Assembly: GCA_900470805.1 (NCBI GenBank)
Contig: UCCA01000008.1
Coordinates: forward strand, 62,001 to 126,000
Direction: 5' to 3'
DNA length: 64,000 nucleotides
Source of the DNA: Hyphomicrobiales bacterium
GTDB lineage: Bacteria; Pseudomonadota; Alphaproteobacteria; Rhizobiales; Rhizobiaceae
Each line of letters starts with the position of its first letter. Position 1 is the stretch's first letter. The position numbers and the translations under genes were made by a program. The notes beneath the pieces are model-generated. The model saw only the letters and a list, made by a program, of their open reading frames with translations, made no database searches and was not told the origin of the DNA. Of this stretch, positions 1 through 9,113 are shown one piece after another.

Positions 1-2
1 AT

Positions 3-1136
3 GCGCTGTGGTTGCCGCTGATCGCGGTGGACTATCGCAGGGTCCTCGGCAACTATAACAATTACCTCTGGATCCTGGCATTCGGCGTGCTGACGTTCCT
101 GTCGGTGTTCTGGTCGGCGGTGCCAAGTGTTTCGATGCGGGCCAGCATTCAGTATCTGAGCCAGATCATCTGCACGCTGATTGCCGTCCGCGTTCTCGAT
201 GCCAGGACGCTGACCATCGGCATGATCGCCGGCACCGGCATCGTCCTTATTTACTCGCTGTTGTTCGGGCATTACGAGCTCGACATTCTCGACGGAACCT
301 ACAGCTTCGTCGGCGCCTTCGCGTCGAAGAACCAGCTGGGTTTCTATGCCTCACTCGGCCTGATCGTCTGCTATGCCGCTGTCTTCATCTTCGGCGAGCG
401 ACGTTTGTGGATGGCAGCGGCCGGGTTGGTCGGGTTGCTGTCGGCCTACTGCCTGATCGTCTGCCAGTCCGCGACTTCGGTGTTGACGACGGTCGTCGTT
501 CTGGCGCTGATGATCGGGTTGCGCGTCGTTCTGGCGCTGACGCCCGATCAGCGCAAACTGCTGGTGGTCGGCGGCGGTGTCGCGGTTATCGTGCTCGTCG
601 TCGCCGGTGTCTATCTGGGCGCCGTCGATGCCGTGCTCGGTATCTTCGGCAAGGATTCGACGCTAACCGGCCGCACCTATCTTTGGCAGCAGGGGATCGC
701 GGCGGCGCAGGACAATCCGATCTTCGGGATCGGCTATCAGGCCTATTGGGTGCAGGGCTTTTCCGAACCGGAACGGCTTTGGAAAGAGTTTTTCATCGGT
801 TCGCGTTCCGGCTTCCATTTCCACAACACCTACATCGAGACGACGGTGGAGCTTGGACTGGTCGGGCTGGTGATTCTGGCAGTGACACTGCTGAAGATCA
901 TGTGGGGGCATTTGCGTCGGTTGATCGAGGACATCAGGAACGACGAGTCCTACCTGCTGTTTTCGATATCGATCCTGCTGGCGATCCGCTCTTTCGTCGA
1001 AATCGACATTCTGACGCCCTACAACATCGGCACGTTCCTGTTTTATTTCTGTGCAGGGAAACTGGCGATCGCGCGTGTCCTGCCGGTTGCCCAACGATGG
1101 GCGCAGACGCGGCCCTCGGAACCTGTGCTGCACTGA
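3..1136 (+). CDS. O-antigen ligase/polymerase-like membrane protein (ExoQ/Wzy type), 5' end missing
   Basis: The reading frame is open from the left edge, so the true start lies outside the window; the TTG at 12 is only the first in-window start-like codon. The 377 visible residues form many hydrophobic segments with one long loop (about residues 215-275) containing TGRTYLWQQG and HFHNTYIE, the pattern of Wzy_C/O-antigen ligase proteins and of rhizobial ExoQ. Such proteins polymerise or ligate lipid-linked repeat units on the periplasmic side of the inner membrane. An acyltransferase gene follows 53 nt downstream, which fits the end of an exopolysaccharide locus. Polymerase and ligase cannot be separated from sequence alone. 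Confidence 0.8.
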   Translation, partial: ALWLPLIAVDYRRVLGNYNNYLWILAFGVLTFLSVFWSAVPSVSMRASIQYLSQIICTLIAVRVLDARTLTIGMIAGTGIVLIYSLLFGHYELDILDGTYSFVGAFASKNQLGFYASLGLIVCYAAVFIFGERRLWMAAAGLVGLLSAYCLIVCQSATSVLTTVVVLALMIGLRVVLALTPDQRKLLVVGGGVAVIVLVVAGVYLGAVDAVLGIFGKDSTLTGRTYLWQQGIAAAQDNPIFGIGYQAYWVQGFSEPERLWKEFFIGSRSGFHFHNTYIETTVELGLVGLVILAVTLLKIMWGHLRRLIEDIRNDESYLLFSISILLAIRSFVEIDILTPYNIGTFLFYFCAGKLAIARVLPVAQRWAQTRPSEPVLH

Positions 1137-1189
1137 CACCGCCATTTGCATTTTCGACCGGCATTTGACCGGACATTTGAGGAAACCGG

Positions 1190-2197
1190 ATGAAGACCCT
1201 TTACGGCATCCAATATCTGCGCGCTTTCGCAGCCCTTGCGGTCGTGGTTTTTCACGCGGCCGAAAAGGCCGGCGAGCCCTTTCCGATCGGCGCCGCCGGC
1301 GTCGACGTCTTCTTCGTGATCAGCGGTTTCATCATGTGGGTGCTCAGCGAGCGCCGGCCGATGACACCGCAGAGCTTCCTGCTCGATCGTATTCGCCGCA
1401 TCGCGCCGACATACTGGTTGGTGACGGCAATCATGATTGCCGGCGCCGTGGTGGGGCTGTTTCCGAATCTTGAGTTGACGGCGCCTCACATCGTGGCTTC
1501 GCTATTCTTCATTCCGATGCATTCCCCGAGCGACGGCGAGATTTGGCCGGTGCTGGTGCAGGGTTGGACGCTCAATTTCGAGATGTTTTTCTATGTGCTG
1601 TTCGCAGGCGCGCTGTTCCTGCCGCGCAAGTGGCGTTTGCTGTTTCTCTCGGCGCTCTTCGGAGCCTTTTTCCTGGCGGGACAGCTGCTGCATCCGACGA
1701 CGCCGGCGCTCTACAGCTACACGCGGCCGATCATTCTCGAATTCCTCGGCGGCGTGTTCCTGGCCGAACTGTGGCTGCGCCGGTGGATCGCGGGCACCAG
1801 CCTCGGTCTTGCCTGCGTCGGCGCCTCGCTGGCCGGTTTCGCCGCCATCCATGTGATGGGCGCGGAATTCAATGCCGGCATCTGCGGGCCGCTGGCGATG
1901 GCGCTGATCTACGGCATGGTATCGCTCGAGGCCGACGGCAGCATCGGCCGGGTGCCGGTGTTGACCTATCTCGGCGGCGCTTCTTATTCGATCTACCTTT
2001 GGCACACTTTCGCGGTTTCTGTCGTCGTCAAGGCAGGGCAGGCGGCCGGTATGTCTGCGCTGCTGATCACCTTCGTTGCGGTGATCGCCGGTGTCATCCT
2101 CGGCTGTGCAGCCTATGAGATGGTCGAGAAGCCGATGAAGAAGCTGTTCTCCGGCTCTCGCGCCAAACCGACCACGCTGGTACGCCGTCCGTCATGA
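1190..2197 (+). CDS. Acyltransferase family 3 membrane protein (ExoZ-like polysaccharide O-acetyltransferase)
   Basis: A 335-residue, multi-TM protein. The N-terminus has the family pattern: YLRAFAALAVVVFHA with the conserved His in TM1, then GVDVFFVISGF and an Arg-rich RIRRIAPTYWL stretch. This is the acyltransferase-3 fold used by ExoZ and OafA to acetylate sugars across the inner membrane. The start ATG follows TTTGAGGAAACCGG, a fair ribosome binding site. It sits just downstream of the ExoQ/Wzy-like gene, so modification of the same surface polymer is the natural inference. Its 3' end overlaps the convergent RND pump gene by 6 nt. Confidence 0.85.
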   Translation: MKTLYGIQYLRAFAALAVVVFHAAEKAGEPFPIGAAGVDVFFVISGFIMWVLSERRPMTPQSFLLDRIRRIAPTYWLVTAIMIAGAVVGLFPNLELTAPHIVASLFFIPMHSPSDGEIWPVLVQGWTLNFEMFFYVLFAGALFLPRKWRLLFLSALFGAFFLAGQLLHPTTPALYSYTRPIILEFLGGVFLAELWLRRWIAGTSLGLACVGASLAGFAAIHVMGAEFNAGICGPLAMALIYGMVSLEADGSIGRVPVLTYLGGASYSIYLWHTFAVSVVVKAGQAAGMSALLITFVAVIAGVILGCAAYEMVEKPMKKLFSGSRAKPTTLVRRPS

Positions 2198-5100
2198 CGA
2201 GGCTTCGGCCGGCGGTGCCGCTCCGTCGGGTGTTCCGGTTTCGACGGGCCGGGCGACCTTCTTCCGGCGTGAGCGCAGCACGACATAGAAAACGGGCGTC
2301 AGGAAAAGCCCGAAGATCGTTACGCCAAGCATCCCTGAGAAAACGGCCGTCCCGAGTGATTGGCGCATTTCGGCGCCGGGGCCGGTGGCGATTGCGAGCG
2401 GCAGGACGCCGAAGATGAAGGCGAACGCCGTCATCAGGATCGGGCGCAGTCGCAAATGGCTGGCCTCGACGGCGGCCTCCACCGGCGATTTGCCTTCCTC
2501 TTCCGCCTGACGCGCGAACTCGACGATCAGGATGGCGTTCTTGGCCGCGAGGCCGATCAGCACGATCAAACCGATCTGCGTCAGCACGTTGTTGTCCATC
2601 CCCCGCAGCCAGACGCCGATCAGCGCCGCCAGCACCGCCAGCGGCACGATCAGGATGATTGCCAGCGGCAGTACCCAGCTTTCATACTGGGCGGCAAGCG
2701 CCAGGAAGACGAAGATGACCGACAGCGCGAAGATGTAGATCGCCGTGTTGCCGGTATGGGTCTCCTGGTAGGCCAGTTCCGTCCATTCGAAGCTTGTGCC
2801 CGGCGGCAGGATCTTGGCGGCGAGCGCCTCCATCTTCTGCAGCGCTTCGCCGGTCGATGTGCCCGGCGTCGGATTGCCCTGCAGCGGCACGGAAACGTAC
2901 ATATTGTATCGCTGGACGAGCGCGGGACCGCTGGAATCCTGGATATCCATCAGCGTTCCGAGCGGCACCAGCGCGCCGGTGGCCGAGCGCACTTTCAGCG
3001 CCAGGATATCCTCGCGGTCCATGCGGTATTGCCGGTCGGCCTGGGCACGGACCTGGTAGACGCGGCCGAAAGCATTGAAATCGTTGACATAGGCGACGCC
3101 GAGGTTGATCGACAGCGCGTTGAAGATGTTGGGGATCGGCACGTTGAGGAAACGGGCCTTGTCGCGGTCGATCGCCAGGTAGTATTGCGGGCTGGCGTCG
3201 GAGAAGGTGGTGAAGACGCCGGTCAGGCCTTCGGTGGTGGCGGCGGCGCCCATCATCTGCCGGGCGAGGCCGAGGACGCGGGTCATGTCGGGGTTTTCCT
3301 GGTCGACGATCTGCATCTTGAAGCCGCCGGAATTGCCGACGCCGCGCACCGATGGTGGCGGGATGGCAATGATGAAGGCTTCCTGGATGCTCTGCAGCTT
3401 GCCGAACAACTGGCCGATGATCTGGTTGGCGTTTTCACCGCCTTCCTCGCGCTCGGCGAAGGATTTGAACGGCACGAAGACGACGCCGGCGTTGGAGGCA
3501 TTGGTGAAGGTGGCGCCGCTGAAGCCGGCGAACTGCACGGCGTTGCCGACACCGGGCACGGTGCGCGCGATGTCGCCCACCTGCTTGACCACGGCATCGG
3601 TACGCGCCAGCGAGGCACCGTCTGGAAGCTGGATGACGATGATGGCGTAGCCCTGGTCCATGGTCGGGATGAAGCCGGATGGAACCTTGGTGCTCATGAA
3701 ATAGGTCGCACCAAGAAGAGCGACGAAGACGAGCAGCGAGCAGGTGAGGCCGATCCAGCTGCTGACAAGATGGCGGATGATCCAGGAGTAGCCGGAGCTC
3801 AGCCGGTCGAAGCCGCGGTTGAAGCCGTTGGCGAGGCCACGGCCGAAGCGCAGGGCGATATTGTTGCGTGTGTGCTCGTGATCGTGGCTTCTGAGCAGGA
3901 TGCCGGCCAACGCCGGCGAGAGCGTCAGCGAGTTCAGGGCCGAGATCGCCGTGGTCACCGAGATGGTGACGGCGAACTGCTTGTAGAACTGGCCCGATAT
4001 GCCGGGGATGAAGGCCGTCGGCACGAAGACGGCGATCAACACGAGCGAGATGGCGATGACGGCGGTTCCAACCTCATCCATCGTGACATGCGCCGCCTCC
4101 TTCGGCGTCATGCCGCGCGCCAGGTTTCGCTCGACGTTTTCGACCACGACGATCGCGTCGTCGACGACGATGCCGATCGCGAGCACGAGGCCGAAGAGCG
4201 TCAGCATGTTGAGCGAGAAGCCGAAGGCGAGCAGCACGGCGAAGGTGCCGATCAGCGACACCGGGATGGCGATGATCGGGATCAGCGCGGTGCGCCAGGA
4301 CTGCAAGAAGACGAGGACGACGATCGCCACCAGGATCGCGGCTTCGGCGATGGTCCGGTAGACCTCGGAGATGGAGTCCGAGATGAACTCGGTGGTGTCG
4401 TAGACGATCCGGTACTCCATCCCTTCCGGGAAGGTTTGCGATATGTCCTTCATAAGGGTCTGGATCTGGTGGGCGGTATCCAGTGCATTGGTTCCGGGGC
4501 GGGCGAAGATGCCGAGCGCCACGGCCGGGTCGTTGTTGAGGTAGCTGTTCGTCACATAATCCTGTGCGCCGAGCTCGATGCGGGCGACGTCCTGTAGCTG
4601 CACGAGGCGGCCTGTCGTCGTCGACTTGACGATGACATAGCGGAACTCGCGCACGTCGGAGAAGCGACCGTCGGTGCGGACGGTGTATTCGAATGCGTTC
4701 TTGCCGGTGACGGGTGGTGCGCCGATCTTGCCGCCGGAGACCTGGACGTTCTGGTCGCGCAACGCCGCCACCACGTCGTCGGAGGTCATGCCGTAGGCAG
4801 CGAGCTTTTCCGGATCGAGCCAGATGCGCATCGAATATTGCCGCTCGCCGAACACCTGCACGTCGCCGACGCCATCGAGGCGGACGAGAACGTCGCGGAT
4901 GCGATTGCGGGCGTAGTTGGAGACGTAGAGCTGGTCGTAGCGGTGCGAGGGCGACAGCAGGTGCACGACCATCATCAGGTCGGGCGAACTCTTGTCGGTG
5001 GTGACGCCAAGCCGCTGCACTTCCTCGGGCAGGCGGGGGAGCGCGATCGAGACGCGGTTCTGGACGAGCACCTGCACCTTGTCGAGGTCGGTGCCGAGCT

Positions 5101-5389
5101 TGAAGGTGATGGTCAACGACATGGCGCCGTCGGCGCTGGAGTAAGAAGACATGTAGAGCATGTCCTCGACGCCGTTGATCTGCTGCTCGAGCGGCGTCGA
5201 GACGGTGTCGGCGATTGTCTGCGGGTCGGCGCCCGGATAGGAGGTGCGCACGACGATGGTTGGCGGCGCGATCTCGGGATATTGCGAGACCGGCAGCTGG
5301 GTGTAGGCTACGCCGCCAACGAGAAGCAGCACGATGGAGATGACCGCCGCGAAGATCGGGCGGTCCACGAAGAAATGGGCAAATCTCAT
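2192..5389 (-). CDS. RND multidrug efflux permease (HAE1 family, AcrB/MexF-like)
   Basis: At 1065 residues this is full length for an inner-membrane HAE1 pump. The N-terminus MRFAHFFVDRPIFA is typical, and the TM4 proton-relay pair is present in GIVVDDAIVVVENVERN. Two repeated halves, each with a large periplasmic loop region, can be seen. The start overlaps the stop of the adaptor gene in an ATGA, so the two are translationally coupled. Pumps of this type exchange protons for amphiphilic drugs or other toxic compounds through a tripartite channel. No outer-membrane factor gene is nearby, so a TolC-type protein encoded elsewhere is presumably used. Substrate unknown. Confidence 0.95.
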   Translation of the reverse strand: MRFAHFFVDRPIFAAVISIVLLLVGGVAYTQLPVSQYPEIAPPTIVVRTSYPGADPQTIADTVSTPLEQQINGVEDMLYMSSYSSADGAMSLTITFKLGTDLDKVQVLVQNRVSIALPRLPEEVQRLGVTTDKSSPDLMMVVHLLSPSHRYDQLYVSNYARNRIRDVLVRLDGVGDVQVFGERQYSMRIWLDPEKLAAYGMTSDDVVAALRDQNVQVSGGKIGAPPVTGKNAFEYTVRTDGRFSDVREFRYVIVKSTTTGRLVQLQDVARIELGAQDYVTNSYLNNDPAVALGIFARPGTNALDTAHQIQTLMKDISQTFPEGMEYRIVYDTTEFISDSISEVYRTIAEAAILVAIVVLVFLQSWRTALIPIIAIPVSLIGTFAVLLAFGFSLNMLTLFGLVLAIGIVVDDAIVVVENVERNLARGMTPKEAAHVTMDEVGTAVIAISLVLIAVFVPTAFIPGISGQFYKQFAVTISVTTAISALNSLTLSPALAGILLRSHDHEHTRNNIALRFGRGLANGFNRGFDRLSSGYSWIIRHLVSSWIGLTCSLLVFVALLGATYFMSTKVPSGFIPTMDQGYAIIVIQLPDGASLARTDAVVKQVGDIARTVPGVGNAVQFAGFSGATFTNASNAGVVFVPFKSFAEREEGGENANQIIGQLFGKLQSIQEAFIIAIPPPSVRGVGNSGGFKMQIVDQENPDMTRVLGLARQMMGAAATTEGLTGVFTTFSDASPQYYLAIDRDKARFLNVPIPNIFNALSINLGVAYVNDFNAFGRVYQVRAQADRQYRMDREDILALKVRSATGALVPLGTLMDIQDSSGPALVQRYNMYVSVPLQGNPTPGTSTGEALQKMEALAAKILPPGTSFEWTELAYQETHTGNTAIYIFALSVIFVFLALAAQYESWVLPLAIILIVPLAVLAALIGVWLRGMDNNVLTQIGLIVLIGLAAKNAILIVEFARQAEEEGKSPVEAAVEASHLRLRPILMTAFAFIFGVLPLAIATGPGAEMRQSLGTAVFSGMLGVTIFGLFLTPVFYVVLRSRRKKVARPVETGTPDGAAPPAEASS

Positions 5390-6564
5390 TGTCCGCTCTC
5401 CGCTCCGGCCGCTTCCGGCGGGGTATCGCGCCGCTCCTGCGGCAGTTCGGTCATCTGCGGGGTGATGGTGGCACCGGGGCGGGCGCGCATCAGGCCGTTG
5501 ACGATGATCGTTTCGGTACCGTCGAGACCTTCGCGGATGACGCGGTAGCCGTAGAGCCGCGGGCCGGGGCGCACGGGCTTGGTCGAGACCTTTCCGTCGG
5601 GAGCAACCACATAGACCACGCGCTCGTTCTGATCGGAGCCGATCGCCTCGTCGGGCACCAGGATCGCCTTGTAGGTGTTCGACGCCTCGACCTGGATGCG
5701 ACCGAACAGGCCGGGCTGCAGGACGAGATCGGGATTGGCGAAGCGGGCGCGGATACGGATCGTGCCGCTTTCGTTGTCGATGCGGTTTTCGGCGAAGTCG
5801 AGCTTGCCGCTGAAGGGCTTTGCGGTCGGATCCGAGATGGTGACCTTGACGGGAACGCCGCCGCCGCCCTGCTGCAATTCCTTGCCCTGCTTGCGCGCCG
5901 TGTCGGCGAAATTCAAAAGTCGGCGTTCATCGACGTCGAAATAGAAGTCGATCGGATCGAGCGAGACGATGGTTGTCAGGATGGACTGGTCGGCCTGCAC
6001 GAGGTTACCGGCTGAAATCAGCCGGCGGTCGATACGGCCGCTCAGCGGCGCGGTTATGGTGGTATATTCCATGTCGAGCGCGGCGCGATCGGCGGTCGCC
6101 TGAGCTCCGCGGACATTGGCTTGCGCCGATATCCATTCGCGCCGGCGGTCATCCAGCGTGGAGACCGACTGGCTGCCGCTGGTGGCGAGGCTTTGCGCAC
6201 GGTTGAACTGTGCTTCGGCGTAGGTCTGTGTGGACTTGGCGACTTCGAGCGAGGCGTTTGCTTCGTTCAGGGCCGTGACGAAGGGGCGCTGGTCGATAAC
6301 GAAGAGCTTGTCGCCCTTCTTGACCAGGGCACCATCCGTAAAGTCGACCTCATTCAGATATCCACCGACACGCGAGCGCACCGAGACCTCGTCGACGGCC
6401 TCGAAGCGGCCGATGAACTCGTCATTATCGACGACATCGCGGATGACCGGCTTTGCGACGGTGACGGGCGGAGGAGGCGGTGCCGCGGCCTGCTGGGCGT
6501 TTGCGCCGAGGGGGATGAAGACGATGCTGCCAAGGGCCAGCAGGTGTCGAAGCGAGAAAGGCAT
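5386..6564 (-). CDS. RND efflux periplasmic adaptor (membrane fusion protein)
   Basis: An adaptor of 392 residues with an N-terminal export signal (MPFSLRHLLALGSIVF ending in ANAQ). A VRSRVGGYLNEVDFTDGALVKKGD lipoyl-type half-motif follows, then an alpha-helical hairpin and the usual beta-barrel region. I place the start at the ATG at 6564, which has GGGGAG about 7 nt upstream; a TTG 15 nt earlier is in frame but poorly placed. It joins the inner-membrane pump to an outer-membrane channel. The stop overlaps the pump start, forming a two-gene operon. No regulator gene is adjacent. Confidence 0.93.
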   Translation of the reverse strand: MPFSLRHLLALGSIVFIPLGANAQQAAAPPPPPVTVAKPVIRDVVDNDEFIGRFEAVDEVSVRSRVGGYLNEVDFTDGALVKKGDKLFVIDQRPFVTALNEANASLEVAKSTQTYAEAQFNRAQSLATSGSQSVSTLDDRRREWISAQANVRGAQATADRAALDMEYTTITAPLSGRIDRRLISAGNLVQADQSILTTIVSLDPIDFYFDVDERRLLNFADTARKQGKELQQGGGGVPVKVTISDPTAKPFSGKLDFAENRIDNESGTIRIRARFANPDLVLQPGLFGRIQVEASNTYKAILVPDEAIGSDQNERVVYVVAPDGKVSTKPVRPGPRLYGYRVIREGLDGTETIIVNGLMRARPGATITPQMTELPQERRDTPPEAAGAESGQ

Positions 6565-6867
6565 GGCGCGGCTCCCCAATTCGGGCGGCCGAAATCTGCC
6601 GCCATGTCTATGCTGAAAGGATGCTGTTCATGTCTGGCGTTTGCTCGAACGAATGAAGGATCGTCCGCCTATGCTTAAGCTGTCTCGCGATTGCGGCGAT
6701 CGGCCGCCAACCACGTGCATGCTGTCAAACTCTACTGCGATATCGGAAGGGTGGAGACATCCTCCCTCCGGTAAGTCTCTGGATTTCAATATAAACGGGT
6801 GCCGCAAGAAATAGCAAATGCCAATGGGTTGAAAGATTGATCGCCGTTGAAACCTGTGAGGGTGTCA
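6565..6867. other. Gene-free stretch upstream of the RND adaptor
   Basis: About 300 nt between the adaptor start and the stop of the convergently oriented upstream neighbour on the same strand. It should hold the minus-strand promoter of the adaptor-pump operon. I see no convincing -35/-10 pair, no strong inverted repeat and no coding signal. Confidence 0.4.
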
Positions 6868-8412
6868 TCAGCTCTCGACGATTTCGTCGGTTGCGGGCGA
6901 TGAGGCCGCCATTTCGGCCCAGTCGAGTTCGCGTTCGAGAATGTGGAATATGTCGTCGTCGATCTCGTCGCGGCGGCGCATGGCTGCCAACGTCTGGCGC
7001 TTGGCGACAATGACGTCGCGTCGCAGCTCGTCCATCTCGCTGACCTCGCGCGGATGCTTTCCCTCGCGGGCGATATCCCGTTCGGAGCTGTAGACCTCGC
7101 GCAGAATTTTCGCCTGCTTCGTCGTCTTGTCATCGAGTTCGGCGAGGGCGGCGTCGAGCAGGGTGACGCGCGCTGACGAGAGCGCCTTTTCCCACGAGCG
7201 GTCCGGCGGGAAATTGAGCCAGCGTATCAAGGGACCGAGCGTCAGGCCCTGGATGATCAGCGTGCCGAGCACGACCGCCAGCGCGCAGAGCAGAATGATA
7301 TCGCGGGACGGGAAGTCGAAGGGCAGGGCAAGTGCCGTCGCCAAGGTCACCAGGCCGCGCATGCCGCACCAGCCGTCGACGAGGCTCATCGCCAGTGTCG
7401 GCGGTCGCTGGCGCGTCGCGCGCTTGCGCATCAACAGCGCCATCAGCCGGGCGGAGCAGATGACCCATGTCATGCGCACGACAACGACCGTGAGGAAGAC
7501 TGCGCTGGCAAGTGTGATCGCGAGGTACAGGCGGTCGGCGTCGAGGTCGAGGATGATCTGGCGTGCCTGCAACCCCATCAGCAGGAATGCCAGAACGTTC
7601 AGCATGAAGACGGCGGCCTCCCATACCGAATAGGAGTGGATGCGGTGACGGGCGGTCTGGCGCTCGGGCATGTAGCGGGCGATTACCATCGCGTAGACCA
7701 CGATGGCGAGGATAGAGCTGAGGTGCAGCCGCTCGGCAATCACCCAGGTGCCGAAAGTGGCGACGAACTCCAGCAGCGTGCCGCCCAGTGTTCCGGCAAG
7801 ACGGGTGCCGATGATCATGTAGAGGCGCCCGGCGAGATAGCCGAAGACGAGGCCGCCGGGGATGGCGAGGGCGATCTGCGGCAGGACGCTGGTGAAGAAG
7901 GCCGGGCTGGTGGCGGCTGCAACGGCGGCGCTGAAGACCAGCAGCGAGACGGCGTCATTCAGCAGGCTTTCGCCCTTAAGGACGATGTAGGTTCTTCTTG
8001 GCAGATCGAAACGGTCGAGCATGGCAGTGGCGGCCGCGGCATCCGGCGGCGCAACAATGGCGCCCAGCGCAATGGCGGCGGCGATCGGCAGGCCTGCGAC
8101 GGCCGAGCCCACGAAGGCGACGGCCGCCGTGGTCAGGATGACGGCAATGGCGGCCAGCGAGATCAGCGGTAGCCAGTTCTGCCGGAGCGTCCTCGGCGGC
8201 AGGTCGTAAGCGGCGTCGAAGAGAACGGGAGCGATGAAGAGCGCCAGTGCAAGCTGCGGATCGAAGCCGATCTCGGGTGCCCAGGGGATGGAGGCAACGA
8301 TCAAGCCGGCGATGGCCAGCATGGTTGGATAAGGCACGAGAAATCTGCGGGAGAATTGCAGGAAGAAGATGGCAACGAGCATCAGCGTCAGCATGCTCTC
8401 GAAAAAGGCCAT
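6868..8412 (-). CDS. Na+/H+ antiporter, CPA1 family
   Basis: A 514-residue protein with about 12 hydrophobic segments and a charged cytoplasmic C-terminal tail (about residues 400-514). The family patterns ALGAIVAPPDAAAATAML, where CPA1 carries its ion-binding Asp region, and LKGESLLNDAVSLLVF are both present. I choose the ATG at 8412 because GGGGAAATC precedes it and the hydrophobic TM1 starts at once; a 22-residue upstream extension has no ribosome binding site. Role: exchange of external protons for internal Na+ or K+, for pH and salt tolerance. It appears monocistronic. Confidence 0.9.
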   Translation of the reverse strand: MAFFESMLTLMLVAIFFLQFSRRFLVPYPTMLAIAGLIVASIPWAPEIGFDPQLALALFIAPVLFDAAYDLPPRTLRQNWLPLISLAAIAVILTTAAVAFVGSAVAGLPIAAAIALGAIVAPPDAAAATAMLDRFDLPRRTYIVLKGESLLNDAVSLLVFSAAVAAATSPAFFTSVLPQIALAIPGGLVFGYLAGRLYMIIGTRLAGTLGGTLLEFVATFGTWVIAERLHLSSILAIVVYAMVIARYMPERQTARHRIHSYSVWEAAVFMLNVLAFLLMGLQARQIILDLDADRLYLAITLASAVFLTVVVVRMTWVICSARLMALLMRKRATRQRPPTLAMSLVDGWCGMRGLVTLATALALPFDFPSRDIILLCALAVVLGTLIIQGLTLGPLIRWLNFPPDRSWEKALSSARVTLLDAALAELDDKTTKQAKILREVYSSERDIAREGKHPREVSEMDELRRDVIVAKRQTLAAMRRRDEIDDDIFHILERELDWAEMAASSPATDEIVES

Positions 8413-8585
8413 GATTTCCCCAGTCTTGTCCGATGGTTGATTGAGGGTGGAGATAGGGCACATGGTGGCGGTTGCCACCGGCTGCCTTCACCGGGCGCGG
8501 CTTTGACTGGCTCGGAAATTGTTAGCCGGGTGAGATATTTTGGTCGCAGTCGCGGAATCTTGAAGGGTGCCCTCTTGTGCGGCGC

Positions 8586-8625
8586 ACACGCTTAATATAT
8601 CTGAGCACATTATAAGCGTGCTTAT
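8586..8625. promoter_or_regulatory. Inverted repeats upstream of marR-emrAB, candidate MarR operator
   Basis: A perfect palindrome ATAAGC-GT-GCTTAT lies at 8612-8625, 17 nt before the MarR start codon. A second arm CACGCTTA at 8587-8594 is inverted relative to TAAGCGTG at 8613-8620. MarR proteins usually bind 16-20 bp palindromes over their own promoter, so this is a likely autoregulatory operator. Assignment is by position and symmetry only. Confidence 0.5.
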
Positions 8626-8642
8626 GATTGGCGCAGTTATCA

Positions 8643-9113
8643 ATGGACAGCAATCCCACCCTCGGCTTCCTCTTGCACGATGTCGCACGTCTGCTTCGAA
8701 AACGTTTCGAGCAGCGGGCAAAGTGCCTTGGGCTGACCCGGTCGCAGTGGCAGACGCTGGCGTATCTCTCCAACAACGAGGGAATACATCAGGGTGGCTT
8801 GGCGGAGATGCTGGATATCGAGCCGATCACGCTTGTCCGCATTCTCGACAAGCTTGCTGAACGCGGGCTGATCGAGCGCCGCCAGCATCCGACGGATCGC
8901 CGGATCTGGTTGCTTTACATGCGCGAGGATGCGCATCCGCTTCTGGCGGAGATGCGTGGCCTTGGCGATGTGACGCGAGGCGAAGCGTTGGAGGCTGTCT
9001 CCGCAAAGGAGCGGGAACGGCTGTTCGAGACACTATCCCAAATGAAGTTAAACCTGGCGCAGGCCTGCCGGACCCCCCTGGCTTTGGCCGAAAACGAGAC
9101 CAATCATGGCTGA
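8643..9113 (+). CDS. MarR family transcriptional regulator
   Basis: A winged-helix regulator of 156 residues. Residues about 50-100 hold the recognition region and wing: GGLAEMLDIEPITLVRILDKL followed by ERRQHPTDRRIWLLY, with the DRR motif typical of the MarR wing. The start is placed at the ATG at 8643, 15 nt inside the longest frame. Its end overlaps the EmrA-like gene by 8 nt, so it is co-transcribed with the exporter it probably represses. By analogy with E. coli emrRAB, ligand binding would relieve repression. Confidence 0.9.
   Translation: MDSNPTLGFLLHDVARLLRKRFEQRAKCLGLTRSQWQTLAYLSNNEGIHQGGLAEMLDIEPITLVRILDKLAERGLIERRQHPTDRRIWLLYMREDAHPLLAEMRGLGDVTRGEALEAVSAKERERLFETLSQMKLNLAQACRTPLALAENETNHG

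Noticed and set aside
2360..4597. A 745-codon open frame on the plus strand inside the RND pump gene
   Set aside because: It is antisense to a clearly conserved HAE1 pump; its translation is Asp/Gly/Arg/His-rich without domains, as expected from the complement of a high-GC gene.
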